DNA from: Starkeya sp. ORNL1 | GTDB lineage: Bacteria; Pseudomonadota; Alphaproteobacteria; Rhizobiales; Xanthobacteraceae | NCBI RefSeq assembly: GCF_012971745.1 | Contig: NZ_CP048834.1 | Location: 1,426,001 to 1,490,000 of the forward strand | Length of the DNA: 64,000 bases | Reading direction: 5' to 3' | Part shown: positions 1 to 8,804 of the stretch, piece by piece | Numbering within the stretch: the first letter of the stretch is position 1 | Layout: every line of letters begins with the position of its first letter | Translations under genes and position numbers: made by a program | Notes under the pieces: model-generated | The model's database searches: none | Told to the model about the DNA's origin: nothing | Seen by the model: the letters and a program-made list of their open reading frames with translations, nothing else

Positions 1-216
1 ACCGAGATCGACAGGTTCGCCGCGATGAATGTCGGCTGGATCACGCAAGTTCTGGCGTTGGCGAAGCCTGATGCAGACGAGCAGGCTTTGAGCGAGCACG
101 CGATGGCGATCTTCTCAGCCATCGAAGGCGCCCAGCTCGTCGCCCGTAGCTGCCAGGATATCGGGGTCTATGACCAGACTGTCCGAACCTATCGCGCGAC
201 CGGGCTCATTCCGTAA
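1..216 (+). CDS. TetR/AcrR-family regulator, C-terminal part (gene begins before the window)
   Basis: The reading frame is open from the first base and ends at a TAA at 214-216, so the start and the DNA-binding domain lie outside the window. The visible ~71 residues are a helical ligand-binding tail: a pattern of AIFSAIEGAQLVARS followed by a YDQTVRTYRATGLIP end, which is typical of the last two helices of TetR repressors that dimerise through their C-termini. An internal ATG at 25 is not a plausible start. Its target cannot be told from here. The family assignment is by pattern only. Confidence 0.6.
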   Translation, partial: TEIDRFAAMNVGWITQVLALAKPDADEQALSEHAMAIFSAIEGAQLVARSCQDIGVYDQTVRTYRATGLIP

Positions 217-261
217 GCGCACCGCGACCGCTCATTCGCCGGCCACTCACTTCCCGGCCGC

Positions 262-1080
262 TCATTCGCTGGTCTTGGGCGACCGCCGCGCGCCCCCGCT
301 CGCCGTCGCCGGCGGTCTGGCGTCGCCAGGCGCAGCCGGGCCGGTCAGCCCGCGCAACAGGTCGATCGGCATCGGAAAGACGATGGTCGAGCTCTTCTCA
401 GTCGCGATGTCGTGCAGCGTCGAGAGATAGCGCAGTTGCATCGCCTCGGGTGTCACCGCAAGGATGTTGGCGGCTTCCACCAGCTTCTGGGCGGCCTGCT
501 GCTCGGCTTCGGCGCTGATGATCCGCGCCCGGCGGTTGCGCTCGGCCTCGGCCTGCCTGGCGATGGCGCGGATCATGCTCTCATTGATGTCGACATGCTT
601 GATCTCGACATTGGCCACCTTGATGCCCCAGGCGTCGGTCTGGCTGTCGAGTATTTCCCGTATGTCCAGATTGAGCTTGTCGCGCTCGGCCAGCATTTCG
701 TCGAGCTCGTGCTTGCCGAGCACCGAGCGCAGCGTGGTCTGCGCGAGCTGGCTGGTCGCGATCATGAAGTTCTCGACCTGGATGATCGCCTTGTCGGCGT
801 CGACCACTCGGAAATAGAGCACGGCGTTCACCTTCACCGACACATTGTCCCGCGAGATCACGTCCTGGCTCGGCACGTCGAGCACGATGGTGCGCAGGTC
901 GACGCGCACGATCTGCTGCACGAAGGGGATGAGGACGATGAGCCCCGGCCCCTTCACCCCGGAAAAGCGGCCGAGGGTGAACATCACCGCGCGCTCGTAC
1001 TCGCGCATGATGCGGATCGCCGACAGGGCAATGATGATGACCAGCAGGACGATGATCGCAAAGGGGACGAATTCGAGCAT
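262..1080 (-). CDS. SPFH/band-7 stomatin-like membrane protein (slipin)
   Basis: This is an inner-membrane scaffold protein of the stomatin/prohibitin superfamily, thought to organise membrane microdomains and work with an NfeD-type partner. The N-terminus is one hydrophobic segment (about residues 5-22), followed by the band-7 core with the [20 protein letters not shown] signature and a long alanine- and glutamate-rich helix with [21 protein letters not shown]. The tail is low-complexity. I chose the ATG at 1078-1080, which has a GAGGAA ribosome site about 7 nt upstream; a longer frame to 1116 adds an arginine-rich extension with no support. It lies 10 nt downstream of the NfeD gene, so the two are almost certainly one operon, as is common for this pair. 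Confidence 0.9.
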   Translation of the reverse strand: MLEFVPFAIIVLLVIIIALSAIRIMREYERAVMFTLGRFSGVKGPGLIVLIPFVQQIVRVDLRTIVLDVPSQDVISRDNVSVKVNAVLYFRVVDADKAIIQVENFMIATSQLAQTTLRSVLGKHELDEMLAERDKLNLDIREILDSQTDAWGIKVANVEIKHVDINESMIRAIARQAEAERNRRARIISAEAEQQAAQKLVEAANILAVTPEAMQLRYLSTLHDIATEKSSTIVFPMPIDLLRGLTGPAAPGDARPPATASGGARRSPKTSE

Positions 1081-1090
1081 CTGACGTTCC

Positions 1091-2467
1091 TCACTCCTGC
1101 GGCGGAGATACCGCATCCGGCACGACGACGAGGGTCAGGTCATCACGGGCGACCACGCGGACGCGCTGGCCCGGCGCAAGCGGCGCATCGGCGCGCGCCT
1201 GCCAGCGCTCGCCCGGCATCTGGATCAGTCCCCTGCCGCCATCCCACGCCACGACATGGCCGGCGCTGCCGAGCAGCGCGGCGTCGCCGGTCACCGCCGT
1301 GCGCCGGTGCGCGCGCCATGCCGCGCCGATGGCAAGAAGGAAGAAGGCGGCGCTCATCGCCGCGGCCGTCGCGATCACCGGCCACGACAGGGAGAAGCCC
1401 GGCACGCTGTTGTCGAACAGGAAGATCGAGCCGACCACGAAGGCCACCACCCCACCAATGCCAAGAACGCCGAAGGAGCCGATGACGGCCTCCACCACCA
1501 TGAGCACGATGCCCACCAGCAGGAGCCCGGCACCGGCAAAGCTGACCGGCAGCAAGCCGAGCGCGAACAGGCCGATGAGCAGCGAGATCGCTCCGATGAC
1601 GCCGGGGGCGACGGCGCCGGGACTGAGGAACTCGAAGATCAGCCCGTAGACGCCGAGCAGCAGCAGGAGATAGGCGATGTTCGGATCGGTGATCGTCGCC
1701 AGGAACCGGGCGCGCCAGTCCGGCGCGATGGCGACGATGTCCACCGCGCTGGTATCGAGCGTCACCTTCTGCTGGTTGACGGTGACGATCCGCCCGCCGG
1801 CCTGCGCCAGCAGGTCTTTCAGGTCGGTGGCGACGATCTCGATGACGCCCTGCGCCAGCGCTTCCTGTGAGGGCAGGCTCGCGGCCTCGCGCACCGCGCG
1901 CTCGGCGAAGGCGATGTTGCGGCCGCGCAGCGAGGCAAGGCCGCGAATATAGGCGGCGGCGTCATTGACGGCCTTCGCCATGTGGGCGTCCTGCGGCGCC
2001 TTCTGGTCCGCCTCGCCGCCTTCGCCGCCACCGAGCGTCACCGGGGTGGCGGCGCCGAGATTGGTGCCCGGTGCCATTGCCGCGAGATGGCTGGCATAGA
2101 GGATATAGGTCCCCGCGCTTGCCGCCCTCGCCCCGCTCGGGCTCACATAGGTGATGACCGGGATGGGCGAGGCCAGGATGGCGCGCACGATCTCCCGCAT
2201 CGCGGTGTCGAGGCCGCCGGGCGTGTCCATGCGCAGGATGATCAAGGCGGCGCCGCGATCGGACGCCTGGGCGAAGCCCTGGCGCAGATATTCGCTGGTG
2301 GCCGGCCCGATCGCGCCGTCGATATCGAGCAGGATCGCCGTGCGACCGGCGCGGGTTTCCTCGGCGCGGGGTGCCGCAAGACCCAGGCCGAACAGGACAA
2401 TGATGCCAGCGGCAAGGCCGGCCAGCCATGATTTCCGACCGCTTCGGCGCATGCCACTCACGGTCAC
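1091..2467 (-). CDS. NfeD-family membrane-bound ClpP-class serine protease
   Basis: This is the full-length NfeD type (458 aa). A signal/anchor helix is followed by a ClpP-like protease domain, about residues 40-235. The nucleophile region ARAASAGT puts the candidate catalytic serine at 117, and K165 in MAKAVNDA is the likely general base. Four to five transmembrane helices follow (about 255-375), then a C-terminal OB-fold NfeD domain (about 390-455). Known relatives cleave the C-terminal tail of a partner stomatin, and here the stomatin gene follows after 10 nt. The start is a GTG at 2465-2467 preceded by AAAGGG. The serine/lysine dyad is inferred from the family; the operon is seen directly. 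Confidence 0.9.
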   Translation of the reverse strand: MTVSGMRRSGRKSWLAGLAAGIIVLFGLGLAAPRAEETRAGRTAILLDIDGAIGPATSEYLRQGFAQASDRGAALIILRMDTPGGLDTAMREIVRAILASPIPVITYVSPSGARAASAGTYILYASHLAAMAPGTNLGAATPVTLGGGEGGEADQKAPQDAHMAKAVNDAAAYIRGLASLRGRNIAFAERAVREAASLPSQEALAQGVIEIVATDLKDLLAQAGGRIVTVNQQKVTLDTSAVDIVAIAPDWRARFLATITDPNIAYLLLLLGVYGLIFEFLSPGAVAPGVIGAISLLIGLFALGLLPVSFAGAGLLLVGIVLMVVEAVIGSFGVLGIGGVVAFVVGSIFLFDNSVPGFSLSWPVIATAAAMSAAFFLLAIGAAWRAHRRTAVTGDAALLGSAGHVVAWDGGRGLIQMPGERWQARADAPLAPGQRVRVVARDDLTLVVVPDAVSPPQE

Positions 2468-2647
2468 AGTTCAGCCCTTTCGCGACGGCCGCCGTGACTA
2501 TCTGATCAAGGAACAACCACCGCGCGGCGGCGTCATTCATGAGAACGCCGTCGCGCCGGGCATGTTCCCTGATCGGGGTGCCACCGGGCGGTACCGCACG
2601 CCTTGGCAGCGTTGCGCGGGCCTCGGTATTTGCGGCGATGCGGGCTG

Positions 2648-2938
2648 CTACGCCGCCCTGCCGAGCACGACGACCACTTCGGTGGATTCCCGCTCATGGG
2701 GTGCGAGCGTGCTCCTGGTGTCGTCGGTCCAGCTCGCGAGCTTGATGACCTGCCCGGTTTCCAGCTTGCCGTCGCGGGGCTCGCCGGGTTCGATGATGTT
2801 GAGGCCATTACGGTCGATGAAGAACGTATGATCACCGAACAGGCGATTGAACTGCTCCATCACCGGGTGGTTGTCGGGGACGGGCTGGGCATCGAATTGG
2901 CTCAGGGTCCGGTCGATACGGGCGGACGTCAATTTCAT
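2648..2938 (-). CDS. Small conserved hypothetical protein (about 96 aa)
   Basis: A short soluble protein with no signal peptide or membrane segment. It starts MKLTSARIDRTLSQF and ends in a beta-rich stretch (TEVVVVLGRAA). I took the ATG at 2936-2938 because AAGGAG sits 7-8 nt upstream; a longer frame to 3013 lacks a site. It has a composition typical of cytosolic proteins and normal codon use for this window. I do not recognise a family. It stands alone between the NfeD operon and the hydrolase gene, so context gives no function. Confidence 0.65.
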   Translation of the reverse strand: MKLTSARIDRTLSQFDAQPVPDNHPVMEQFNRLFGDHTFFIDRNGLNIIEPGEPRDGKLETGQVIKLASWTDDTRSTLAPHERESTEVVVVLGRAA

Positions 2939-3248
2939 GGCTGGCTCCTTTCGAAGAGATCGGAATTGACCGTGAATTTGCGAATTGCGGCTTTCACCAA
3001 GGCAATCCGTCATCGTGCAGCTATGCAGGCGTCAGGCAACTGCGCGGGCTTGCGAATACTCGACGCTTGTCTGGGCGACGCGCGATCATTGTTGCTGACG
3101 GGACGATGAATATCGCCGTAATCCGGTCATCGCCTGTCTCCGATGCGTCCATTTGGTGAAACCAATGCGGCCGCTCTGTGAAGCGGCTGGCCCTGGTCGC
3201 CTGATCACCGCCGGACGACGATGAGCGCGTGCCTGTCGGAACTCCTGC
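2939..3248. other. Non-coding stretch, nothing recognised
   Basis: About 310 bases without a supported gene. The part next to 2938 must carry the promoter of the small minus-strand gene. I see no hairpin with a T-run, no tRNA-like fold and no repeat. Confidence 0.4.
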
Positions 3249-4151
3249 TTATGGATTGCCGGCAGGTCGCTTCTGCGGCCAGGGGTTCACGCCATCCCGC
3301 AGCCAGAGGAGCGCGTCCAGCCAGAAGCCTGCGGCGTGCCGCGCATGAAACAGGCTGAAATGCCCAATCGCATCGAAGCCGAGATCACCGGGCGTCAACA
3401 GCACCTCGGTCCGCGCTGCACCGACGTAATAGCCCAGCGTCCTGCGGACAGCCGGCACCGTGCCGATGTCATCGTCCGAGACGACGACGGCAAGAATTGA
3501 TGCGCTGACGGCAGCAAAGCGCCGAATGACCTCCTCTCGCATTTGCGGCGGATGGTTCAATTCCATCCGCGCCCGGCGAAAGCTCCACTCATTGGCGACG
3601 CCCACTGGGAGATCCTCGAGCCAGCCAAGCCGCTTGCCCGGGAAATAGCCGAACATCGCGGTCACCGCCGGCATAAGGACGTGCCATTTCAGGAACAGGC
3701 GGGTACGCCGGCCGGCCGCATAATCCCGCCACCACCCATATTGGGCACCAACCGTCAGCATGCGGTCGATCGCGGTGGCGTTCTCCGAGAGCCCCGGCAG
3801 ATACCCACCGATGCTGTGCCCCACCACCAGCAACGAAGCCGCCGCATCATGGTCCCGCGCGAAGCGGAGCGCCGCGTCGAAATCCAGTTCGCCCCAGTCC
3901 CGCCAGCGATAGCCCTGCCCGCGCAGTCGTTCCGGCCGAGACAGGCCAATGCCGCGATAGTCGTAGGTCAGCACGTCGAAGCCGCGCTCGGCCAGAAAGC
4001 CGGCAAAGTAGTGATAGTACCGCGCCGCAACGCCTGTGGCCGGATTCACGATGACTATGCCGTGCGAGCGCCCACCGCGCCGCGCCCACAGGTGCCCCCT
4101 CAGCGTGACACCGTCGCGGCAGGCGATCTCGATGGGGCGTCCTTCCGGCAT
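3249..4151 (-). CDS. Alpha/beta-hydrolase (serine hydrolase, COG4757-like)
   Basis: A cytosolic alpha/beta-hydrolase of 300 aa. The nucleophile elbow is GHSIGG with S113. The oxyanion/lid region has YDYRGIGLSRP. Candidate acids are the DDD at 226-228, and the catalytic histidine is probably H264 in AIGHFSLF. It has no signal peptide. The family includes esterases and lipase-like enzymes of unknown substrate. It diverges from a TetR gene at 4268 with an operator-like palindrome between them, so the regulator probably controls it, perhaps in response to an ester or lipophilic compound. The fold is well supported; the substrate is unknown. Confidence 0.85.
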   Translation of the reverse strand: MPEGRPIEIACRDGVTLRGHLWARRGGRSHGIVIVNPATGVAARYYHYFAGFLAERGFDVLTYDYRGIGLSRPERLRGQGYRWRDWGELDFDAALRFARDHDAAASLLVVGHSIGGYLPGLSENATAIDRMLTVGAQYGWWRDYAAGRRTRLFLKWHVLMPAVTAMFGYFPGKRLGWLEDLPVGVANEWSFRRARMELNHPPQMREEVIRRFAAVSASILAVVVSDDDIGTVPAVRRTLGYYVGAARTEVLLTPGDLGFDAIGHFSLFHARHAAGFWLDALLWLRDGVNPWPQKRPAGNP

Positions 4152-4237
4152 CGGAACTCACATGGCTCACGCCGGTCATCGCTCTCTCATCCCGACAGCG
4201 CGGCGGCGGCGAAAAGCTACGCAAGCCGCAGCGTTGC

Positions 4238-4259
4238 GTATACTCACTGGTCGGTATAC
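4238..4259. promoter_or_regulatory. Operator-like palindrome in the hydrolase/TetR intergenic region
   Basis: Two GTATAC hexamers (4238-4243 and 4254-4259) flank a 10-bp centre containing ACTGGT, giving an imperfect dyad. The right half GGTCGGT is the half-site style bound by many TetR repressors. It lies 8 bp before the TetR start and about 87 bp from the hydrolase start, so it could control both genes. This is inferred from symmetry and position only. Confidence 0.45.
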
Positions 4260-4267
4260 ATCGGGGC

Positions 4268-4846
4268 ATGGGCTACGAACCGTCGACGCGCGATCGCATC
4301 ATCTCCGCGGCCTCGAAGCTGTTCTACAGCGACGGGATCAGGGCGGTGAGCGTCGACGCCGTGGCCGAAAAGGCCGGGCTGACGAAGCGCACCCTCTATT
4401 ATCATTTCAGGAGCAAGGACGACCTGATCGCCGCCTATCTCGATGCGCGCGACCAGCCGAATATCGCCCTGTTCAAGCGCTGGTTCAGCGAAGCGGAAGG
4501 CGGCCTCGCCGCCCAGGTCCGGGCCATCTTCTACAATCTGGCGAAGGCAGCCCGGCACCCCAAATGGCGAGGCTGCGGGTTCCTGCGTACTTCGTCCGAA
4601 CTCGCCGGCATGCCGGGGCACCCGGCGATCAAGATCGGCGCTGCCCACAAGAAGAAGTTCGAGGACTGGTTGCGCGGCACGTTCGAGGCCGAGGGCATCC
4701 CGGACGGAGTTGCGCTAGCCCGGCAGGTGCTGCTGTTGCTCGATGGCTCGTTCGCCGTCGTTCAGCTTCACCGAGACCCGTCCTACATGGAGACGGCCGG
4801 TGATGCCGCCTTCGCACTGGTCAGCGCGGCGCTGGACGCCTCATGA
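4268..4846 (+). CDS. TetR/AcrR-family transcriptional regulator
   Basis: A 192-aa repressor. The N-terminal helix-turn-helix is complete: RDRIISAASKLFYSDG, then VDAVAEKAGLTKRTLYYHFRSKDDLIAAYL (about residues 8-53). The C-terminal ligand domain resembles TetR proteins in which WRGCGFLR follows a loop (about residues 95-103). It diverges from the alpha/beta-hydrolase gene and a palindrome lies just upstream, consistent with autoregulation and control of that gene. Its last 64 bases overlap the 3' end of the convergent LysR gene at 4783. Confidence 0.93.
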   Translation: MGYEPSTRDRIISAASKLFYSDGIRAVSVDAVAEKAGLTKRTLYYHFRSKDDLIAAYLDARDQPNIALFKRWFSEAEGGLAAQVRAIFYNLAKAARHPKWRGCGFLRTSSELAGMPGHPAIKIGAAHKKKFEDWLRGTFEAEGIPDGVALARQVLLLLDGSFAVVQLHRDPSYMETAGDAAFALVSAALDAS

Positions 4847-5703
4847 CCTCCGGGTATCCCCTCCAGCAGGACCTCGATCGCGGCATCGATCACTGGCGTG
4901 CGCTTGTCGTGGGCGTAGAGGCCGTATTGCACGGTGAGCGGCTCCGGCACGCCGGCTGACGTCTTCAGCACGCGCATGGCGCCGCCGCGCACCGGCTCCG
5001 GCGGCAGCAGGCCGATGCCGAGCCCGTTCTCGACCGCCGCCTGCAGGGCCATGATGCTCTGGCTGGTGAAGGTGACCCTATGCTCGCGGCCGTTCGCGAC
5101 CAGCGCCTCGATCATGCGCCGGCGCCACAGGCAGGGCGCGGCGAAGGCGACGAGATCGAGGGGCCGCGCCGGATCCGGGACATGGTCCAGCGCGCAGACC
5201 CATTGGAGATCGACATTCCAGGTGACCAGGGCATCGGCCACCACCACCGAGGTCGGGCCGATCATGAGATCCAGCCCGTCCTCGCGCCAGAGCTGGCCGA
5301 GGGCGACGCTGTGCTCCACCACCACGTCGAGGCGGATATCGGGATAGCCACGATGCAGTCGCCCCAGCGCGGCCGGGAGCGCGGCATTGGCCACCTCCTC
5401 GGCGAGGCCGATGCGCACGCCGCCGCTGATCTCGCTCTGCCGCAGGCGCGCCGCGGCTTCATCGCTCAGCGCAAGGATGCGGGTGGCGTAGCCGAGGAAG
5501 ATCTCGCCCTCAGTGGTGGGCACCACGCCGCGGCCGGTGCGCTGGAACAATTGCCGGTCGAGCAGGCTCTCCAGCCGGCGCATCTGCATGCTCAGGGCGG
5601 ATTGGGTGCGGCCGGTCTGCGCGGCGATGCGGCTCAAACTGCCTTGCCGGCACACCGCGACAAAGGTGCGAAGGAGGTCGAGGCCGATCTGCTCGGATAT
5701 CAT
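4783..5703 (-). CDS. LysR-family transcriptional regulator
   Basis: A 306-aa LysR protein. The winged helix-turn-helix is at residues 8-66 (LRTFVAVCRQGSLSRIAAQTGRTQSALSM, then RLESLLDRQLFQR). The effector-binding domain follows, with GLGIGLLPPEPV near residue 234. The C-terminal tail after GGHEA is alanine-rich and overlaps the TetR gene tail-to-tail, which suggests read-through of an older stop. It diverges from the quinone oxidoreductase gene at 5795; the 91-bp spacer has a TGAT-N9-ATCA dyad near 5717-5733, a plausible LysR site. The target is inferred from position. Confidence 0.93.
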   Translation of the reverse strand: MISEQIGLDLLRTFVAVCRQGSLSRIAAQTGRTQSALSMQMRRLESLLDRQLFQRTGRGVVPTTEGEIFLGYATRILALSDEAAARLRQSEISGGVRIGLAEEVANAALPAALGRLHRGYPDIRLDVVVEHSVALGQLWREDGLDLMIGPTSVVVADALVTWNVDLQWVCALDHVPDPARPLDLVAFAAPCLWRRRMIEALVANGREHRVTFTSQSIMALQAAVENGLGIGLLPPEPVRGGAMRVLKTSAGVPEPLTVQYGLYAHDKRTPVIDAAIEVLLEGIPGGHEASSAALTSAKAASPAVSM

Positions 5704-5794
5704 TTCTGCTGAACTCTGATCTCACCGATATCAGTCTACAAGCGTAGCTCGCGGCACGCTATCTCCCGATCCCACACGCTGAAAGGGAGAGACG

Positions 5795-6766
5795 ATGAAA
5801 GCGATCCGTGTTCACCGCCATGGCGGGCCAGAGGTGCTCGCTCTCGAAGATATGGAGATCGGCTGGCCCGGCCCCGGCGAGGTGCTCGTGCGCAACCGGG
5901 CGATCGGCCTCAACTTCGTCGACACCTATTTCCGCACCGGGGAATACGCGCCGCCCGCCCTGCCCTTCACACCGGGCAATGAGGGCGCCGGCGAGGTGGT
6001 CGCGGTGGGCGAAGGCGTGACGGAATTCGCTGTGGGCGATCGCGTAGCCTATGTCGGCACGCTCGGCGCCTATGCCGAGGAGCGCATCGTGCCGGTGCAT
6101 TTCCTCGTGCACCTGCCCGATGCGATCGATTTCGCCACCGGCGCGGCGATGATGCTGAAGGGCCTCACCGCGCAGTACCTGCTGCGCCGCACTTTTCGCG
6201 TCGAGCCGGGACACACCATCCTGGTGCACGCCGCGGCGGGCGGTGTCGGGCTGATCCTGACGCAATGGGCCAGGCACCTCGGCGCCACCGTCATCGGCAC
6301 GGTCGGCTCGCCGGCGAAGGCGGGGCTGGCGCGCGCCAATGGCTGCGACCACGTCATCGACTACACCAGGGAGGACTTCGCAGCGCGGGTGAAGGAGATC
6401 ACCCATGGCGAGGGCTGCCATGTGGTCTATGACGGCGTCGGCAAGGCGACCTTCCCGGCCTCGCTCGATTGCCTCCGGCGTTTTGGCACTTTCGTCAGCT
6501 ACGGCTCGGCGTCGGGGCCGATCCCGCCATTCGACATCATGCTCCTGATGAAGAAGGGCTCGCTGTTCGCCACCTGGCAATTGCTGTTCGACCATCTGGC
6601 CAGGCGCGAGGACGTGCTCACCATGAGCGCGGAATTGTTCTCGGTCGTTGCGAGCGGCGCTGTGAAGATCCCCGTCCATGCGCGCCTGCCGCTGACCGAC
6701 GCGGCCGAGGCGCACCGCCGGCTCGAAGCCCGCCAGACGACAGGAGCGACGGTGCTGCTGCCCTAG
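5795..6766 (+). CDS. Zinc-independent NADPH:quinone oxidoreductase (MDR superfamily)
   Basis: A 323-aa QorA-type reductase that transfers hydride from NADPH to quinones or enones in the cytosol. The GroES-like domain contains RAIGLNFVDTYFRTG and PFTPGNEGAGEV. The Rossmann fold has the AAGGVG nucleotide-binding turn (about 147-152). The zinc-ligand cysteines of alcohol dehydrogenases are absent, as expected for the quinone reductase branch. The start has a GAAAGGGAGAG ribosome site. It diverges from a LysR regulator that probably controls it, and converges with the ProC-type gene after 16 nt. Confidence 0.92.
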   Translation: MKAIRVHRHGGPEVLALEDMEIGWPGPGEVLVRNRAIGLNFVDTYFRTGEYAPPALPFTPGNEGAGEVVAVGEGVTEFAVGDRVAYVGTLGAYAEERIVPVHFLVHLPDAIDFATGAAMMLKGLTAQYLLRRTFRVEPGHTILVHAAAGGVGLILTQWARHLGATVIGTVGSPAKAGLARANGCDHVIDYTREDFAARVKEITHGEGCHVVYDGVGKATFPASLDCLRRFGTFVSYGSASGPIPPFDIMLLMKKGSLFATWQLLFDHLARREDVLTMSAELFSVVASGAVKIPVHARLPLTDAAEAHRRLEARQTTGATVLLP

Positions 6767-6782
6767 CGGGACGTTCCGCCGC

Positions 6783-7559
6783 TCACGCGGGCGGCGCGGC
6801 CGTGACGCGGGCGAACACCGCGTCGAGCGCGCGCTCCAGCGCTGCGAACACGCCGTCCTCGGTGACGGACTTCAGCACCTGCTCGTTGAGCCCGCCGCGG
6901 GTCTGGTGCTCGTCGGCCAGCGCGGCGAAGCCGCCGCCGTGCGCGGCCGGCGAGGTGCCGGCGAGGCCCTGGAACATCTGGCTCACGAACGCCTGGGCAT
7001 TGTCGGGGGCGACGCCGCGGCGCGTCATCCAGACCGAGAGCGTCTCCGCCAGGGCGAAATAGCTGGCCATGACGCCGGTGGCGGCCGAGAAGGCGTCGAA
7101 CTCGCGCTCATTGCCGAGTTCGATCGCGGTGCCCAGGGCGTCGAACAAGGCCTTGATGGGCGGGCTCGGCGGATAGATCGCGGTCGGTCCCTGCCGGCGG
7201 GCGACCGAGGGCAAGGGTACGGCCCGCGTCGCCAGCGTCGCGGGGGCTATCAGGGGCCCGAGATAGTCGAGCGACAGCGTGGCGATCACGCTGAGGACGT
7301 GATGGTCGGGCCGGAAGCGCAGTTCGGGCAGCACGCTCGATGCGATCTGCGGCCGCACCGCCAGCACGACGAGGTCGCTGGCGTCGAGCACGGCCTGGTT
7401 GGTCGATGCCACCTGTACACTGTCGAAGCGGCCGGCGAGATCGGCGGCGACCTCCGCATTGCGCGGCGACAGAATGATGGGGTCGATGTTCCCTGCCGCG
7501 CGCAGCCCGATGACCATCGCCGACGCGATGGTGCCGGTGCCGACAAATCCCAGTCTCAT
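6783..7559 (-). CDS. Pyrroline-5-carboxylate reductase-family protein
   Basis: About 258 aa. The N-terminal Rossmann motif is MRLGFVGTGTIASAM (GxGxxA type), and the helical dimerisation domain carries the ATGVMASYF stretch that matches the ProC TALSGSGPAY region loosely. ProC makes proline from pyrroline-5-carboxylate with NAD(P)H. The active-site match is weaker than in housekeeping ProC enzymes, so this may be a paralogue with another imine substrate. I chose the ATG at 7557-7559, with GGAAGG 7 nt upstream, over a longer frame to 7619 without a site. Confidence 0.82.
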   Translation of the reverse strand: MRLGFVGTGTIASAMVIGLRAAGNIDPIILSPRNAEVAADLAGRFDSVQVASTNQAVLDASDLVVLAVRPQIASSVLPELRFRPDHHVLSVIATLSLDYLGPLIAPATLATRAVPLPSVARRQGPTAIYPPSPPIKALFDALGTAIELGNEREFDAFSAATGVMASYFALAETLSVWMTRRGVAPDNAQAFVSQMFQGLAGTSPAAHGGGFAALADEHQTRGGLNEQVLKSVTEDGVFAALERALDAVFARVTAAPPA

Positions 7560-7680
7560 GCCGTGCCTTCCAAGCGGAGTGATCGAAGACCATGCGCGCG
7601 CGGCCGAGCCGTAGCGCACGCTGATCTATCACCGGAAGGGGCGCGGCGGCGAGGCCGCAAATCTGTCCTCGAGTTTCCCG

Positions 7681-7935
7681 TCAGGCCCTCCGGCTGGCGA
7701 TCAATCTCAGCCAGGGCGCCATATGGAAGGCGCTCATCAGCGCATACATGACAGCCATTCCGCCCAGCGGCCACGCATCCGGCGCGGCCGGGCAGAGCAT
7801 GTCTGCCGGCCCGCCGAGCACGCCGGTCAGCAGTGCCATGATCGCGAAGGTCGGAGCGGCCGCGAGATTCAGCCAGCCGGCCGCACCGAGGGCGGGCGCA
7901 TCGGCGCCCGCCGTTTCACGCTGGACAGCGATCAT
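7681..7935 (-). CDS. Small membrane protein of unknown function
   Basis: 84 residues with two predicted membrane helices (about 22-43 and 55-77). The start has a good GAGGGGG ribosome site. It begins 12 nt after the stop of the DUF899 gene and is probably co-transcribed with it. I do not recognise a family; it could be a membrane partner of the thioredoxin-like protein, but that is only inferred from the operon. Confidence 0.7.
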   Translation of the reverse strand: MIAVQRETAGADAPALGAAGWLNLAAAPTFAIMALLTGVLGGPADMLCPAAPDAWPLGGMAVMYALMSAFHMAPWLRLIASRRA

Positions 7936-7947
7936 CGTGGCGCCCCC

Positions 7948-8712
7948 TCAGCTCCGACCGTACTCGTCGTGGCGGCGCCACCAGATGCCGGCCTCGTTGC
8001 GACCCTTCGGGGCGCGATCGAGCCACTGGTACATGCCCCACAGGCCGTCCAGCCCGCGCGAATAGGCCGAGTAGGTGTGGTAGACGACGCCGTCCTCGAT
8101 CACGAACGCGCTCATGCCCGGCCGATCGCGCGCATAGGTGGCGGCGTCGGTGCCGGACATCGCCGCGAACTCGGCGACGGGCGCCGGCACCGGCGTCGCA
8201 TCCATCGCGTGGCCGCCGCGCTCGTAATTATAGTCGATGCCGCCCTCGCGCTGCTGCTGCTCGGTGAACGACACGTTGAAGTCGAAATTGAAGTCACCGC
8301 CGGCCGAGGACGCCCACGGAAAGCTCCACCCCATGCGCTGCTTGTAGGCCTGCAGCCTGGCGAGCGGCGCCCGCGACACCACGCAGAACGCGACGTCGTG
8401 ATTGGCGAGATGGACGACGGAGCCGTCGAAGCCATCGGCCAGCGCCGAGCAACTCGGGCAGCCGGCCTTGTAGTCGGGCCCGAACATGAAGTGGTAGACC
8501 AGCAGCTGCGAGCGCCCCTTGAACAGCTCGGGCAGCGCCACGCTGCCCTCCTCGGTGTCGAAGCGATACGCCTTGTCGACCCGGACCCACGGCAATTCCT
8601 GCCGCCGGCGCACCAGCTCGTCGCTCTGCCGCGTCAGCGCCTTCTCGGCTTCGAGCAACTCACGCCGGGCCGCCAGCCAGCTTTCGCGTGTTGCAGTGAT
8701 GTGTGTCGTCAT
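7948..8712 (-). CDS. DUF899 thioredoxin-fold family protein
   Basis: 254 aa, matching the DUF899 family of thioredoxin-like proteins: WLAARRELLEAEKALTRQ at the N-terminus, LPWVRVDKAYRF, GRSQLLVYHFMFGPDYKAGCPSCSALADG (written here only to show the CPSC position near residue 80) and HTYSAYSRGLDGLWGMYQWLD near the end. The CPSC pair sits where thioredoxins carry their redox cysteines. The substrate is unknown. The start has GAAGGAG upstream. It diverges from the double winged-helix regulator at 8805, which may control it. Confidence 0.9.
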   Translation of the reverse strand: MTTHITATRESWLAARRELLEAEKALTRQSDELVRRRQELPWVRVDKAYRFDTEEGSVALPELFKGRSQLLVYHFMFGPDYKAGCPSCSALADGFDGSVVHLANHDVAFCVVSRAPLARLQAYKQRMGWSFPWASSAGGDFNFDFNVSFTEQQQREGGIDYNYERGGHAMDATPVPAPVAEFAAMSGTDAATYARDRPGMSAFVIEDGVVYHTYSAYSRGLDGLWGMYQWLDRAPKGRNEAGIWWRRHDEYGRS

Positions 8713-8804
8713 TACCTTCGCTCCTTCGTCGGGTGTGTTCGTGGTGTGGCCAGACTAGGGACCGGGCATCGGCAGGTGGGAGTGACAAGTGTGGCGGGAT
8801 TCCA

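Noticed and set aside
412..1485. Long plus-strand frame opposite the stomatin and NfeD genes
   Set aside because: It is the antisense shadow of two well-supported genes; its protein is rich in Arg, His and Asp with no domain.
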